Assembly: GCA_030782805.1 (NCBI GenBank)
Contig: JARJPL010000401.1
Span: forward strand, 1-64,000
Reading direction: 5' to 3'
Source of the DNA: Aschersonia sp. MBC 622
Taxonomy: Eukaryota; Ascomycota; Sordariomycetes; Hypocreales; Clavicipitaceae
DNA: 64,000 nt
In this document: piece after piece, positions 47,350 to 59,613 of the stretch
How positions within the stretch are numbered: the first letter of the stretch is position 1
How the letters are laid out: each line of letters opens with the position of its first letter
Translations under genes and position numbers: made by a program
Notes under the pieces: generated by a model
What the model was told of the DNA's origin: nothing
The model's input: the letters and a program-made list of their open reading frames with translations, nothing else
Databases searched by the model: none

Positions 47350-50300
47350 GTTGAAGGATATCTTTGGAAAGTTATCCGAGCCGTTGGGTGCGACCTTGGA
47401 GGCACGGACAACGGCGGGAGAAAGAATGCGCGTAGGCTGACTGGCCGTTTATTAGAACAGGCGAGACAACAACAGTTGCATTCTGCGGAGACGAAGACGT
47501 AGAAGAGACCACCGCAAACGAGGGTGGGAGCCTGACGCGAGCTAGAGGCGTCGAGGTAGAAGCAGACTTTGGCGCGGCAGTCGCAGGGGCGATGCTAAAC
47601 CGAAGTCGCGAGGGAAGTATTTGTCGAGGTCTGCTTCGGGGCAGTCGACGGCAAAGATCGATGAAAAAAGCGCGTGGAGATAAAGTTGACAATCGTCGAG
47701 GGTCGAAGATTGCGAGGGGCGACGTCGAAAGGGGAAAAAAAGCTCCTGGGGCAAACCGAGTACCAAGTTTGCGCCAAAAAGAGGCGATTAAAGAAAAAAA
47801 GAGGCGTGTCGAAAAAAAAAGTATATCGAGCAAGCCACAGTATTATCAAAAAGAGAATACGATCGAGGCGAAATATTCTTGAGATTCGGTACGTCGGCCG
47901 TGTGGAAAAGTGACAGACGAGATGGCGAGAAAGTTCTTGTCGTGGGAAAGGACAAGAAAAAAAAAAGCCGTGTATGTTTTGGTGTGGCGAACAGAACTGC
48001 GAGATGGGAGGTGTCTCGAGTGGCTTCTGGTACTGCAGACTCAGAAGAAGTAATCCAATGCCCTGGCGATGGAGGGTAAGGGATATCGGTCTGGGGAAAA
48101 AGAAGAAATTCCACCGGACCACCTGTGTTTGGGGATTGGAAGTGGTGAGGGTTTGGAGAGGGAGTTGTGCAAAAATTTTGGGCGAGCAAAGATGATTAAG
48201 GGTGGGTGGGTGCGCGGGAGCGGGTTGCGCTGGCCTGGCGCTGGTTGCTGGCGCTGGTTGCTGGCACTGGTGCTGGTGCTGGTGGTGCCGGGCAAGCTTG
48301 TGGCCACAGATATATTTCCGCATGTAAAATAACGAGCGGGTCAAAACGAGAAAGGAAGGCGCTCCCCCCTGTGTCGCGCTCCTCCTACCAGATACTTTTT
48401 ACTGCCGCGCCACACCTGCGCCACACCTCATATTTTACACTCGCCCATCCAGCCTTGTTGATTGCTTTGATTACCAAGGCGATTTCACTGCAAACCACTG
48501 CAGGTATTTACGCACAATGAGCCCCTTTCTCCATCTCCCAGGTATCCATCCACATTATCTTGTTGATTCGATACTTGTCTTTGCAGCCGCCACCACCGCC
48601 ACCAAACTTTGGAATCTCAATATTACCAAGATGCCAGTCACCAAGTATTGCAGGTAATATGTAGTAATCATACATACATGCCACTACCCACACCAGTAAT
48701 ACAGCCCTTTTGCATCTGTCTTGTCGTTTCTTTTTTCGAGTATTGTCATCGTTTTGACTTGTACACATTACTTCCACGAACTTTCCAAGGTCAAGGTCTG
48801 CTTTCCGAAAAAACCCCGCGCATATAGTTATTCTTAGCAGCCAGAAAACTCAAAAAATAGAAATATTCTGGCAAACGTCACTCGAACTGGATACCCACTA
48901 CGAATACCGCATCTCGACTCTCCTCACCAGCTAGCCCGCTCTCAGCCTGGGCCAGCCAGCCTGGGCCAGCCTGCCCGCCGCCCATCCTTCAGCCACACGC
49001 GATGCTGTCACGGACCAGACGCGTGTTACCCGTGTCATACAACTGTGAGTCACTGCCTGAAGGATATGGCCCCGAGGTAAAACAATTAAAGCAATCGTCG
49101 ATTCTGTTGTTCACTCTTTCACCTCTTTTCGCTTCCAACACGAGAGCGCAGCTTCCGAGTGGCCAGCTGCCACGTACTGCCTGGTCGAAGGGCACAAGAT
49201 AAATACAGCATCGTCATTACACAAGTTCTTCGCTCCCATTCTAACTAGCCCTCCCACTTCCAAGGTGACTGTCGAGTATTACTGGTTGGTACATACGCAC
49301 ACGCACACGCACGCGCCCGGACCAAGACACTTCCTCAGCTTAGTCAAAGTGCTTGCAGCAGCTAGCCAGCCCGTTGCGACCTTGCGTCCGCCCGAGAGCA
49401 ATTTGCAGCAATCTTCCATTCACACGCGACAGACTCTGCACCGTGACATTCATGCCTGCCGCAGCCCCTGGCACTGGGCGATTCATGTCTCTACTATAAT
49501 CTACCTATTGCAACTTGATCCTGCGCTGGGCCCGACGTGCCACACGCCCAACTCGATGTCTCCTGTCTCCCTCACATGTAAATTACCACGGCAACCCATT
49601 GCGCTGATGGAAGGTTAAAAAAAAAAAGAAAAAAAAAAGCTGCGCCTCGATGCAATGGTTTTTAATGTGGAGATTAGCTTTTTCTATTCTCGACAATAAT
49701 TTACAGAAATTGACTAGGTAAGTACGAGTTTGGCCTGTTTGGGCATCGTCCAGTCAGCGCTGGCTCTCTCTGCCTCTCTGACAACCTCCACAAAACGTCA
49801 TAGTCCTGGTCAAGGACATTTCGTTTCTCGACGTTGCTTTGACTGCCTAGTTGCTCAGTACATCAAGAGCATCGCATTGCAGCGTTGATCATGGCTATAG
49901 AAATGATACCAGTGTCCATATTTGCAGACAGGTTCGTACACATGTACGTTGACGAACTCTTCATCGATATGATATATGATCAGCATCGGCATGATATCAT
50001 ACTTTCCGCCACGCCGCAGCTTTTGACGGGGTCGCTCAGGAACCGCTTGTCACTAGTGAGGCCGCTGGGCAAGTTTTCTGCTCAAACATTCTGCGCATGA
50101 ATTACTCTCACGGGGAAAAAGTGCATCCCTGTCCACTGCAGGATCTTGAAAACAGTAGCCTTTCGCCTTTCTTTCCCATCCGTAAACTGTATCGCTTTCC
50201 GTCTGGGCAGGGGTTCAAAACCCTCGGGCCAGAATGCTGGCAAATTGGCAGACAGTCTGGGAGAAAGAAGAACATATCGGGCGACCCGCCATCACAATTA

Positions 50301-51433
50301 CTGAACCCCCCCCCCCCTCTTTTTTTCCTTCGCTGTAAAACCGGATACACATATTCTCTCACACACAGGCGCACTTGTGCATATACCCATACACACCACG
50401 ATTCACCTGTAGATGGAAAGCAATTGTCATCAAGCTTGTACATCAACATGGTGCACGGTCGCCCGGAGCTTGTGAGCCCGTGACACTTGTTGTGTCTAAG
50501 AAAATGCGAACAAAATCTTGGCGCCGTCGTCCCCATATTATTTTTATCAAGTGAAGGAAAAAAACATTGTCGTTTGCCGCACGTTGCCTTTCAAAGCAAA
50601 CCGTCAGCCGCTCTCCCCGGCTTTCCTGTTGACTATTATGCCCCAAAAGCAAGGTCAAGCCGACTAGCGTGGTTTTCGCCAGCTAGTTAATAGGTATTAA
50701 TTACTATTACTACTAGTCCGGGCCGTTGCCGTGCAGCCGCCTCCGCCCGATCCGTTAGCAGACGGATAACCTCTGACACGGGCGTCAAGATCTAAATTTA
50801 TGAATCAATCTGTCAATCACTTACCGAGGCCGAAATCTCGTTGTTCGGTACAGGAACTCGAAAAGACGCACCACGCTGGGTCGCCAAGGCGCTCTTACTA
50901 CGCGTTTACACGGTAGGGCTTTCGCACAACCGGCTGTAAGACCTTGTGCATTGTTTTGCTTCATCTCATGGGGCCTTGTAAACAATCAATAGATACTCGA
51001 AGCAAAACTAAACCTAGCCCAGCTGACTGTCTCAGATTTTCACTTCGTCTGCGTCAAATTTGCCATATTCAGGCCCCAATCCAATGCAAGGTCATGCTCG
51101 TTTAACACTGTTCCAAGGACCTTACGTATGTAGGTAATTGTCCAGCCAGAGCGTCTTGGGTGTAACACAGCTAGCTGACCGAGATAAAGCTGTGCCACGT
51201 TTTCCCTATGTGTCGTAAGCCTCATCTCATCGTGTTACAAGGGAGTAAGAACAAGTTGCATCATCAAGACATTCGATTCCATGCAATTTCTTTTGATCTA
51301 GTATTCCATACATGCAAAAGATGAAATAACACAAAAAAAAAAAAAAACCAAACGCCAAATCGAGCCCTGAGCAAATGAAAAGACAGAAACAACATATTCA
51401 ATTTTCGTCGCAATTCACCCGTGCCTGTGATTA
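47350..51433. other. Long gene-free region upstream of eIF4G
   Basis: About 4.1 kb between the eIF4G start and the Aquarius stop, both on the minus strand. The first kilobase (47,400-48,350) is purine-rich on the plus strand, so the eIF4G leader or promoter would be pyrimidine-rich; a GCTGG/GCACTGGTGCTGGTG microsatellite lies at about 48,235-48,290. Further right are a duplicated 14-mer AGCCTGGGCCAGCC (about 48,945-48,975), an ACGCACACGC run (about 49,297), A-runs (about 49,619-49,640 and 51,333-51,347) and a C-run (about 50,307). Frames such as 47595-48344 (-) and 49265-49618 (+) carry no domain. No tRNA was found. Confidence 0.45.
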
Positions 51434-54400
51434 TTAGCTCGCTTCACCCTCGCGAACCTCTTGGATGTCTGGCTCAACTACACCGTCGTAGTACGTTGTC
51501 TGCTGCTCCTCAGCCTCTCCCTCATCACCCTCACCAAGCCTCTCTTCCGCAATCGTCTCTACCACGTCCACCATTCTATTCTCCGACTCCAGCTGCTTCG
51601 TCCTGGTGCTCGTCATCTCGAACACGTATTGGCCCAGATGCTCAACGCCGTCCATGATAACCTCATTAACGACCGGAATGGAACCATCGTCTTCTGCGGC
51701 AATTACGGGACGCTGCGTGGGCCACAGCTCCCCCGTCACGAGCATCAGCTTGTCGGGACGTGCCAAGAGAATATCAAAGGCAGGGCGCAGCTCGTGGCAT
51801 GCCTCGAATACTTCACGGCGTCCGAGAATGTACAGACCGAGACGGGCACGCGACATGGCAACAGTCATGCGACGCACATCACGCAGGTATCCGACTCGTG
51901 ATGTACGAGTTAGAGAAAGAATAATGTCTGGCAAAGATTAGTTCAACGTTGTACAAGGTGCACGCCAAGAATACGTACAGTCGTTCTGCTCTCCCTGGTA
52001 CTTGTCCACCGTAGCAACAGCCTTGGGCATACCAAAGATTGGGTTTCTCGCGCAACGATGTGACAGCACATCCCTAACAAGTGCTCTCTGTCCAGCATAT
52101 GTCGTGAGAATGCTGATCTTGTCCGCTGGATATCCAAGAAGCCTCATGTACTGGTAAATGGCAACAGCATACTCTGCCTCGCCCAAGTTCTGAATAAAGT
52201 GCGGCGTCGGCTCCATCTCGCCCTTGCCCTTGTACTTGGGTACATTGATAAACTGGAAATCGAATTTGAAGCCAGCATTGGCTTGCTGGAATTCCGCCTT
52301 GGTACTCAGGCCAGGTAGGTTATCCAGCTTGGGGTAGCGCCACTGGTACAGACGAGCAATAGATGGGCGGGCACGGCCCTGCTGATCGAGCGAAATTGTC
52401 GGTACACCCAGTCTAACGAACCGCAAGAACAGCGACTGCTCCAGGTTTGCATAGTGTCGGAACGCAAGGCTCTGGATTACAGGCGAGTTCTGAAAGTGGT
52501 CACCACACAGCACAACTCTTTGCAGAGGTACGTCACCATCGACCGGCCTCTGCATTGCCAACGGGATAAAAGTCTCAATCTCTGTGATTTGAGCAGCCTC
52601 TTCCATCACAACGTTGTCATAGCGGAAACCAAGAGCAGCAATCTCTCCCCTCCTGATGGCAGCATGTGTAGTAGTCATGGCGACGATTCGCGCTTCGCTC
52701 GTCAGTAGATAATTGGCCTTGTCCCGCTCTCGTCGCAAGATTTCAAAGGGTAGAATGTCAGCCAGTTCAGAAAATATTTTCTCAATGTGCCTATAGCAGC
52801 CTTCAGCAATGTCAATGATCTGAGCACGCTCCGCTTCTGGCGGCAAGAGGGGCTGGGGCGCATCTGCAAAATAGCTGTGGAAAGGGAATGCTTCGATGAT
52901 CTGCGCCACCGACGATTCATCCGCGGCGAGAACCTGCTGAAAACTTTTCCAGGCTGGCTGGATGTAGACCGTGTTAAAGTATCCCGCCGTCTCAGCAGAG
53001 TTGTCGTGAGCACCGGGAGCGCCTAGGCTGCTAGCTAGCTTCCTGACCTCAAACAAGAAGCGGGCGCGGTTGTCAAGGAAAGAGTCAACACGACCATGCT
53101 TGCTAAAACTTCCCTCAGCAGCAAGCTCCTCTTCGCCGTGACCAAGTCGAAGTAAATGTCTTTCATCGATATCGAGTGCGATAATCTTGGCGAAGAGCTG
53201 ATTCAACGCCTGGTTGCTGTGCGCAATCAGGAGCGTCTTCTGTTTGGGGAAGTTATGGTAGATATTGTGAATGATCTGAGTCGCCACATCGGTTTTACCA
53301 GTTCCTGGAGGCCCAACCACAACCGTTAGGCCGGGTTGGGAGCCGGACATGATAGCCTCAACCTGCGCCGGCGTGAAGCGAACAGAGTTGAGTTTGGGCG
53401 CATCGACTGGGTACGGACCTTGGTTTGGCGGCTTGTACGTGGTGACTTTCAGTGCCTCTATTTCCGCTGCCGTCTCCGGCTCAGCGTCCCTGCGCCTCTT
53501 CTTCGAGGCCTTGACTGGCACTTGGACTTCAGGTTTGTCCAGGGTTTCCAAAACGTAAGGTGGACCGAAACTACCGCTCACATCATCGCTTGGCTCCAAG
53601 GTCTTGCCTGGCAGACTCTCAATAAGATGTTGCCACTCTAAAAACGTATCGTTGTAATCGACGGTCTTGATTCGGTTCGGTAGATTCTTGTAGCTTGCGC
53701 CGGCTGGATCACCGTAACCCAGGAACACCTCATGAAGCCAGCTGGGTAGAGGCGCATCGGAGAGAACGAGGTCTCGGATAGATTCAAGAACTGGCTTGAA
53801 ATTGTTTTCGCGACGGCCTCTTCTCAGCAGCAGGTTCACGCTGCCGTATACGTCTCTTTTGCCTGCAGCTGCCAGAGCAGCATCCTTTGCATACGTTTGC
53901 GAGTCAAGCTTCAGCTCAATACGACGCTTGCCATCACGGCTCCTAGGCTCCTTTCCATGACGTCCCTTGTCATCTGTGACGCGAATGACTTCGGCAGCAC
54001 GTACTGACGATACACCTATTCTTTCCAATTCGCTCGGGGAGAATCCATTTGTGATAGCATCGTCTGCCGGCGGTTCAACTGACAGCAAAAATACCACATC
54101 ATCCGGGCGGAGAGAATCCCACTCCTTGCGGACATGATCACCAAGTTTTCGCACATCAAACGAGACTTCGGCCTTGACCATGGAGGGCTTTGAATCGCCA
54201 ATCAGCGCAGGAACAACATCGATGATAGCTGGCTTAGAAATTGGTAGGGCCATCTTAGAGACACCAGCAAAGTGTGTCTCCCCGGGCTTCTTGCTCTCTG
54301 GCTGAAGCCGGCGGATTGCCGTCTCGATATCTCTCCGGATACCATAGAACGACTCACAGCGGTATAGAATAAGGGCTCTCCAGAGGAAGTCTCCAGCAGA

Positions 54401-55976
54401 CAAGTATTGCAAATTTAGTTTGGGTAGTGCCAGTGGGTGCGATCCGTCATATGAATCTGCTCTTTGGAAGCTTGCATCGAACAAGGTCTTCTCCGTAGGG
54501 ACGATCGACATGGTCTGAGCAAGCTCTTGAAACGTCTTCTTCCGCTCAAAGGTGCTGAGCATGCACTCTATTTGTAGTTGGCGGCCTGCGGGTAACTTGA
54601 GGTCCTCCGGGTACTTCGTTCTGATACCCAGATACCCAGCAAGAGACGCAACCTCGTCATCCGTCAGAGTTTGAAGAAGAGTGCTTAGCTCCTCGCGCCT
54701 ATCGATAGAGCCATAGTTGGACAGGGCAAGAACAGTGAGCTTCTCCTTGAAATACTTGAGAGCAGTGCGTTGAAGCTTTCCAAGTGCCTTGCAATGCCTT
54801 TCGTAGGCTTCTTCACGAGTAAGCTGAGCACCAGTCTGATCGTCAATCGAGAAATATGTAAAGTGAGTAAGCAGAGCTTGGAGATCGCGGAAGAGACCAT
54901 TTGCTTCGTCGTTATACATGGGAGATAGCCTGATCGCTGGAAGAAGGTTTAGATCATTTTGCAGGGCATTGAAGTATCGTCTCGTCGGTAGTTGGCTCTG
55001 TAAATCCGTCACAAACTCGATAAATCGTTCGCAGTATAGATCTTGCTCTGTAAGGCATGTTAGCATGCCTTTTGGGGAGGAAAAGAGGAGGAAGCTTGCC
55101 TGATTTGCGGTTCTCTTCGTAAAGCAAGCTAAGGAAATCAAGGAGAAGTGTGTACAGCCAGGAGCGCTCAAAGCGCAGACGAGCTTTGATCGCATCGTCT
55201 CCCGCGTCGAAGCGCTTCTGGGCAGCTCTCCAAGATTTCCTCAGCTGTGTAGTCTGATTCAGAAGCCGGTCCCGTTCCTGATCTGTCGAAATATTGTGCC
55301 AGATACCAATAGAAACAAGCGGCGCGCACTCCCTTCTCACAATGCCAGAGTCCAGAGTCTGGAAGGCATGAATCAAGAAACAGAGCAAATTTGTTCGGAT
55401 GGTCGTCGTAAAGGTTCGATCGAGCGTCAGAGACAACACTCGGCGGAAGAAGGAGGAGAACTCTTCGGGTTGTTGTTCAAATAGAGCTTTATCACGGTTA
55501 GAAAGTGCTAGAAGAGCATCTCTTGGGCAAAACTTACTCCAAGTCTCAAGATGCTCTCTGCGCTTGACGTTGATGATGAGCGCCATCAACAAGACGTGCA
55601 CATTGGACGCTTCTTCTGTGTAGCCCGGCCATAAATAGCTTTCCGCCCGTTAGCATCCAATTACTCTGCGACGCAGTTGTCGATCTGCTCACCTTTCCAA
55701 GGTCTGCAAGCTTTCCAAGAGAAGCAACGACTTGTGCTGGAAGCCGTCTCGCTCGAGAACCTCCCAGATGCTTTGCTTGAGTACGTCATTCTTGACCTTG
55801 ACCTTGATCTTCTTCTTTGTAGTCTTTAACCAGTGCGCCCGCGCAACCCGCACGAATTGGTGCTCCTCCTCCTCGACCTCTGCAGGTGTCGGGCGCTCAC
55901 CAGTAGGCTCTTCGTGATGGACGGGTGCCTTGGCCTTCGCAGCGGCGCTGTTTTTGAGCCGCTTCGCGTTGGGCAT
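51434..55976 (-). CDS. cwf11: Aquarius/Cwf11 spliceosomal RNA helicase
   Basis: Model complement(join(51434..51927, 51979..55047, 55100..55638, 55693..55976)), 1,461 residues. Aquarius is an SF1 Upf1-like helicase that binds the intron upstream of the branch site in active spliceosomes. The N-terminal helical repeat region includes YLWPGYTEEASNVHVLLMALI and FIEFVTDLQSQLPTRRYFN, which are hallmark family sequences. The helicase core has Walker A GPPGTGKTD (about 853), DEAA-type box MEEAAQITEIE (about 1090), and later DQQGRARPSIARLYQWRY, VDKYQGEQNDYIILSLTRT and VAMSRARLGLYI. The C-terminus is acidic. Introns are 51, 52 and 54 bp; the middle one uses a GC donor (GCAAGC). The N-terminus MPNAKRLKNS is basic, consistent with a nuclear protein. 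It is divergent from the THO1 gene, another mRNA-biogenesis factor. Confidence 0.93.
55048..55099 (-). other. GC-AG intron in the Aquarius gene
   Basis: A 52-bp intron with donor CAG|GCAAGC, branch point GCTAAC and acceptor TTACAG. Only this splice joins ENRKS to EQDLYCERF in frame; no GT donor is available nearby. GC donors are a known minor class in fungi and usually pair with a strong consensus, as here. Confidence 0.75.
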
Positions 55977-56504
55977 GATCTAAAGTTTCGTCGGCATGAG
56001 ATATGCGCAGCTTGCGATCGGTTAGGTGTATTTGCAATTCTCTGTAGAATTGCGCGCGGTGTTTAACGAGGCAAAAAGCGATTGACGTCGGTTACTATGG
56101 AGATTCGAACCTGGCCGTCGCAGCGATTCCGAAATTTCGCCCTCGCGACAGCTAGCTCACGCGTGGGTGCTTGTAGCATGTACCCACACACCTTGTGATA
56201 CTTTGATTTAGCGCCGCTTGCACCTACATCTTTGAGTACCTTTGTGCTCCGCGAGACTCGTATTTTCTGCTACATACATCGCAGTCACCACCCCAGCCGA
56301 AACTTGGCAGACTTGTATCTCAACCAGGCGGTAGCGAATCGAAAGACATCCGACGCGAAAGATATTCGTCCAACGCCAGATTGATGCGCAAGTAGAAGGC
56401 GGATCCTGCAAGCTTTGCGCCCATCTTCTGCTGGGGGTGGACGGCCCAGAGGCGCATCGAAACCTACAATCGCTCTCCGAGAAGCTCTGGCCTAACCGCC
56501 TACG
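55977..56504. promoter_or_regulatory. Bidirectional promoter of Aquarius and THO1
   Basis: 528 bp between divergent start codons. It contains CACGCGTG at 56158-56165, an 8-bp palindrome, roughly midway. A TTCGAA-containing stretch near 56,104 was examined as a tRNA B box and rejected. No coding frame is supported. Confidence 0.4.
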
Positions 56505-59216
56505 ATGCCTGCCCTAGATATGGACAAGCCTCGCATGGCCTCCGTTGATGCGTTCGGGAAGCTTCTTTCTAGTCTACTTGACGAGGCCTCTGTAATCAAG
56601 CAGTCATCGAGCATCGAGCCCGCGCTTACCATGCCCGACTTTGCAGACCTGGACTCGCGGGTTGACGCGGCGCTGCCGCAACAAGGGGAAGAGGCTACAG
56701 ACAGTGATGCGGCCGTAGCAGACCTGAAAAGCAGGCAATTCGCGATTGTCGAAGGCGCATCCAGAGATCTTTTTGGTGCATTGATAGTAAGTCACCAACA
56801 ACTCGAGCGCAAACGTAATCATCTAACCGGTTGCCAAGGCGTCAATCCCGATTGATTCTCCCAAATTCGTGCGCATGTGGAATTTTCTCGACATCCTCTC
56901 TATACTCTCCGACGGCGGTCAATGCGATCCGGCGCTTGTATTTTGGCTGGTAGAAGAGCTGCTCGACAGCCAAACAATTGCGGGATGTCGCCACATCTTT
57001 GATTTTCTTGAATCTCGACGAGAGCGCATGACTGCCAAGAACTTTTCGCAAAAGAAACTAGTCATACTTCGCAGCTGTAATGAGCTTCTACGTCGACTTT
57101 CAAGGGCAGAGGATACCGCTTTCTGCGGTCGCGTCTTCATCTTCATGTTTCAGTGCTTTCCTCTGGGCGACAGAAGTTCGGTCAACCTACGCGGCGAGTA
57201 CCACATCGAAAACGTGACAGCGTACGAAACGACTGCAAACGGCGATGCTACGAAGATGGATGTCGATGCCGAGACCAACGGCGAGGAAATGGCCGACGCA
57301 AAAGACGGCAAGCCCAAAGAAGGAAGCATCCGCCTCAGCTCTGAGGAACTGTACCCTTTGCTCTGGTCGCTACAAGAAAGCTTCAGTCAACCGACAACAC
57401 TTTTCGATTCCGCCAAATTTTCTCATTTTAAACACAGCCTAGAAGAGACCATGAAGGCTTTCGAATCGCTGCATGCCGACGACCAAAGATCGCTGAAGCG
57501 CAAGCGCAATGACGAAGGCGCAACAACAATAGCGGAAGCTTTCAATCCAAAGTACCTGACAAGCCAGGATCTATTCGAGCTCGAGGTAAGCTGTTTCTTC
57601 CTCTTCCGCTTTGAGATATTTACCAACTGAACACACACAGATAAGTGACTTGTCGTTCCGACGACATGTCCTCGTCCAAGCTCTCATTATAACAGACTTT
57701 CTGCTGTCTCTATCTGCCGAAGCAAAGCAAAAGCTTACCGGTGTCCCTACCGCAAACAAGGCTGTTGTGTACAGCGAACAACTCAGCGAGGAAGATGTAA
57801 GAACCATCCGCTGCCCGTGGCCGCATCACAAACTAACGCGCTCTCCAGACAAAATGGGCAACAGATACCAAGCGGCGGATATCCGAATATCTCAGGCAAG
57901 GCTTCGACGGCCCTTACTTTTTCCGCATGGTGGAGACGGTGCTCGCGCGCGACAAGAATTGGGTGTTCTGGAAGATGGCCAGCTGTCCTCCCATAGAGCG
58001 GGAGCCCGTGACGGCGGCCGACTTTGTCGCGGCCAGGTCGTCGGCCGAGCGCATGGCCACCAGCAAGCGCCTGCGCCCGACACCCATCGGCGCTGTCTCT
58101 ATGGCGTTCCTCGACCGGAGCGCATCGTCAGCGACCCTGGACGAGCTCCGTCCGCCGGCGCGCTATCAGCTCCCCGAGCTCGCGAGCTTCCAGCGGCCCA
58201 TTGCCGACGACGACTTTGAGATTGGCATGCCCGCCAGCGACGCCTCCCGGGCCGCCGCTATCCACGGCAAATCGAGCAAGAGCTGGCGCGCGCTGCGCAT
58301 AGCCGCCCGCACCCGCCTTGCCGCCTTTGACAAGATTGACGACCCCCAGCAGATTGCCGTCGTCTTTGCGGAGCCGACCGACGACGCCGACGACAACGAG
58401 GCAGAAAACGTCGATAATGACGCCGCCGCGGAGGAGGAGGACATGCCGTCGAACCGCGCGGCCGTCATCCTCGCCAGCTCCTCGCACGAGACGCTCTGCG
58501 CCGTTGTGGCCCGGCTGCTGGAGAAGCACAGAGGCGTGTTCGGGCTCGTTGTGCGGCACACGACGCGCGCCGCGGCTGAGGGCGAGTCCAACGGCAAAAC
58601 GTTTCACTTTGTCAGCGCGCCAGAATTTAACCAGCTGCGCGATAGCGACCGCCTGGTCGAGCACGGCGAGCGCGACGGCAGACACTACGGCACGAGCACC
58701 AAGGCGATCGACGCCGTGACGGAAGCCGGCAAGGTTCCCATTATCCAGCTCGACATCGAGGTACGTTATTCCTGCTTCCCTTCTAACACACACACACACA
58801 CACACAAACACATGTGTATATATATACGTACATAACATGTCACTAACTTGTACCCACAGGCTGCGCAATTCGCCAAGGACATGGATTTCGAGGCGCGCTA
58901 CATCCTCGTCGACACGCCGAGCTCCGCGATCGACAAGATCGGCGAGGTATACGACGCCATGATCGGCATCGCCGACGATAACGCAGATAACGTTGACAAC
59001 GCCGCCGCGAAGCTGAGTACTTTCCTGTACAAGGGCGGCGCCAGCGCTCCTGCCGAGGAAGACGACGATGGCGGTGGTGAGGCTATGGAAGACACCAAGC
59101 CCGAGGCCGACGACAAAGAGAGTGGCTCGGAAGACGGTGGCGGTGGCAGAGAGGAAGAGGAAGAGACACCAGCCAATGGGGACGCTGACATGGCAGATGC
59201 AGAAGTGAAGCCCTAG
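56505..59216 (+). CDS. hpr1: THO complex subunit 1 (Hpr1/THOC1) with guanylate-kinase-like C-terminus
   Basis: Model join(56505..56786, 56839..57585, 57641..57796, 57849..58760, 58860..59216), 817 residues; every junction keeps frame. The THO complex couples transcription to mRNA packaging and export and limits R-loops. The efThoc1 region covers about residues 30-530: KFVRMWNFLDILSILSDGGQ, LRSCNELLRRLSRAEDTAFCGRV, GEYHIENVT, and the nuclear-matrix-like segment RDKNWVFWKMASCPPIEREP. Residues about 601-760 resemble guanylate kinase: VRHTTR, FHFVSAPEFNQL, VEHGERDGRHYGTS, VPIIQLDIE. The P-loop position reads ILASSSHETL, with no GxxGxGK, so catalysis is not expected. The last 60 residues are acidic (EEEEETPANGDADMADAE). 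The final intron contains a (CA)n repeat. An 18-codon extension does not precede the chosen ATG. Confidence 0.88.
58787..58828 (+). repeat. CA and TA microsatellite in the last THO1 intron
   Basis: An (AC)n run of about ten units followed by GTGTATATATATAC, inside the 99-bp intron at 58761-58859. It makes this intron about twice as long as its neighbours and likely variable in length between strains. Confidence 0.8.
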
Positions 59217-59613
59217 GCATGACACGCAAAGTGCTGATATATGTATGGGTCTGTTGTTGCTCACCTTCTATGCGTTATTAAACTTTGGTTTTGGGGTAAT
59301 ATGGTACAGGCCTGCGCAGCATGCAACTAGGCACGAAAGAGACCAAGGGGCGAAGGAATCCTGGTTGATACCCAAAAGACATCAGGTTCTCTTGTATTTG
59401 GGGGAGCACATTGCATTTCACGGGCATTAAAGTAGTTGTAGCGAGTGGAGTTCAATTTATACCATCAGAAGCAGCTCAAAAGTTCGCACATGACCAAGAC
59501 ATTGATTTGCTGCGTTCTCCATCAAAGCAAAAGCGTGATACCGCAATAAGCAAAGCTCTTCCCAGCTTTGATATAGTAGAGATAGGAAATAAACAACAGG
59601 CAGTCCTGAATAT
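59217..59613. other. Convergent 3' region of THO1 and eIF5
   Basis: 397 bp between stop codons. No gene, repeat or RNA was recognised. It should hold both 3' UTRs. Confidence 0.5.

Noticed and set aside
47595..48344. 249-codon minus-strand frame upstream of eIF4G
   Set aside because: Low-complexity His/Gln/Pro and Phe/Ser runs from a pyrimidine-rich leader; no domain and no start context.
50205..50228. tRNA-like B box (GGGTTCAAAACCC)
   Set aside because: The loop is eight bases rather than seven, and there is no A box or acceptor stem in the expected place.
56095..56170. tRNA-like GGTTCGAATC on the minus strand
   Set aside because: The T stem does not pair beyond two bases, and no matching acceptor stem or anticodon arm can be drawn.
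58128..59264. 378-codon minus-strand frame opposite THO1
   Set aside because: Antisense to the GC-rich last exons of THO1 and reads across the intron; no recognisable family.
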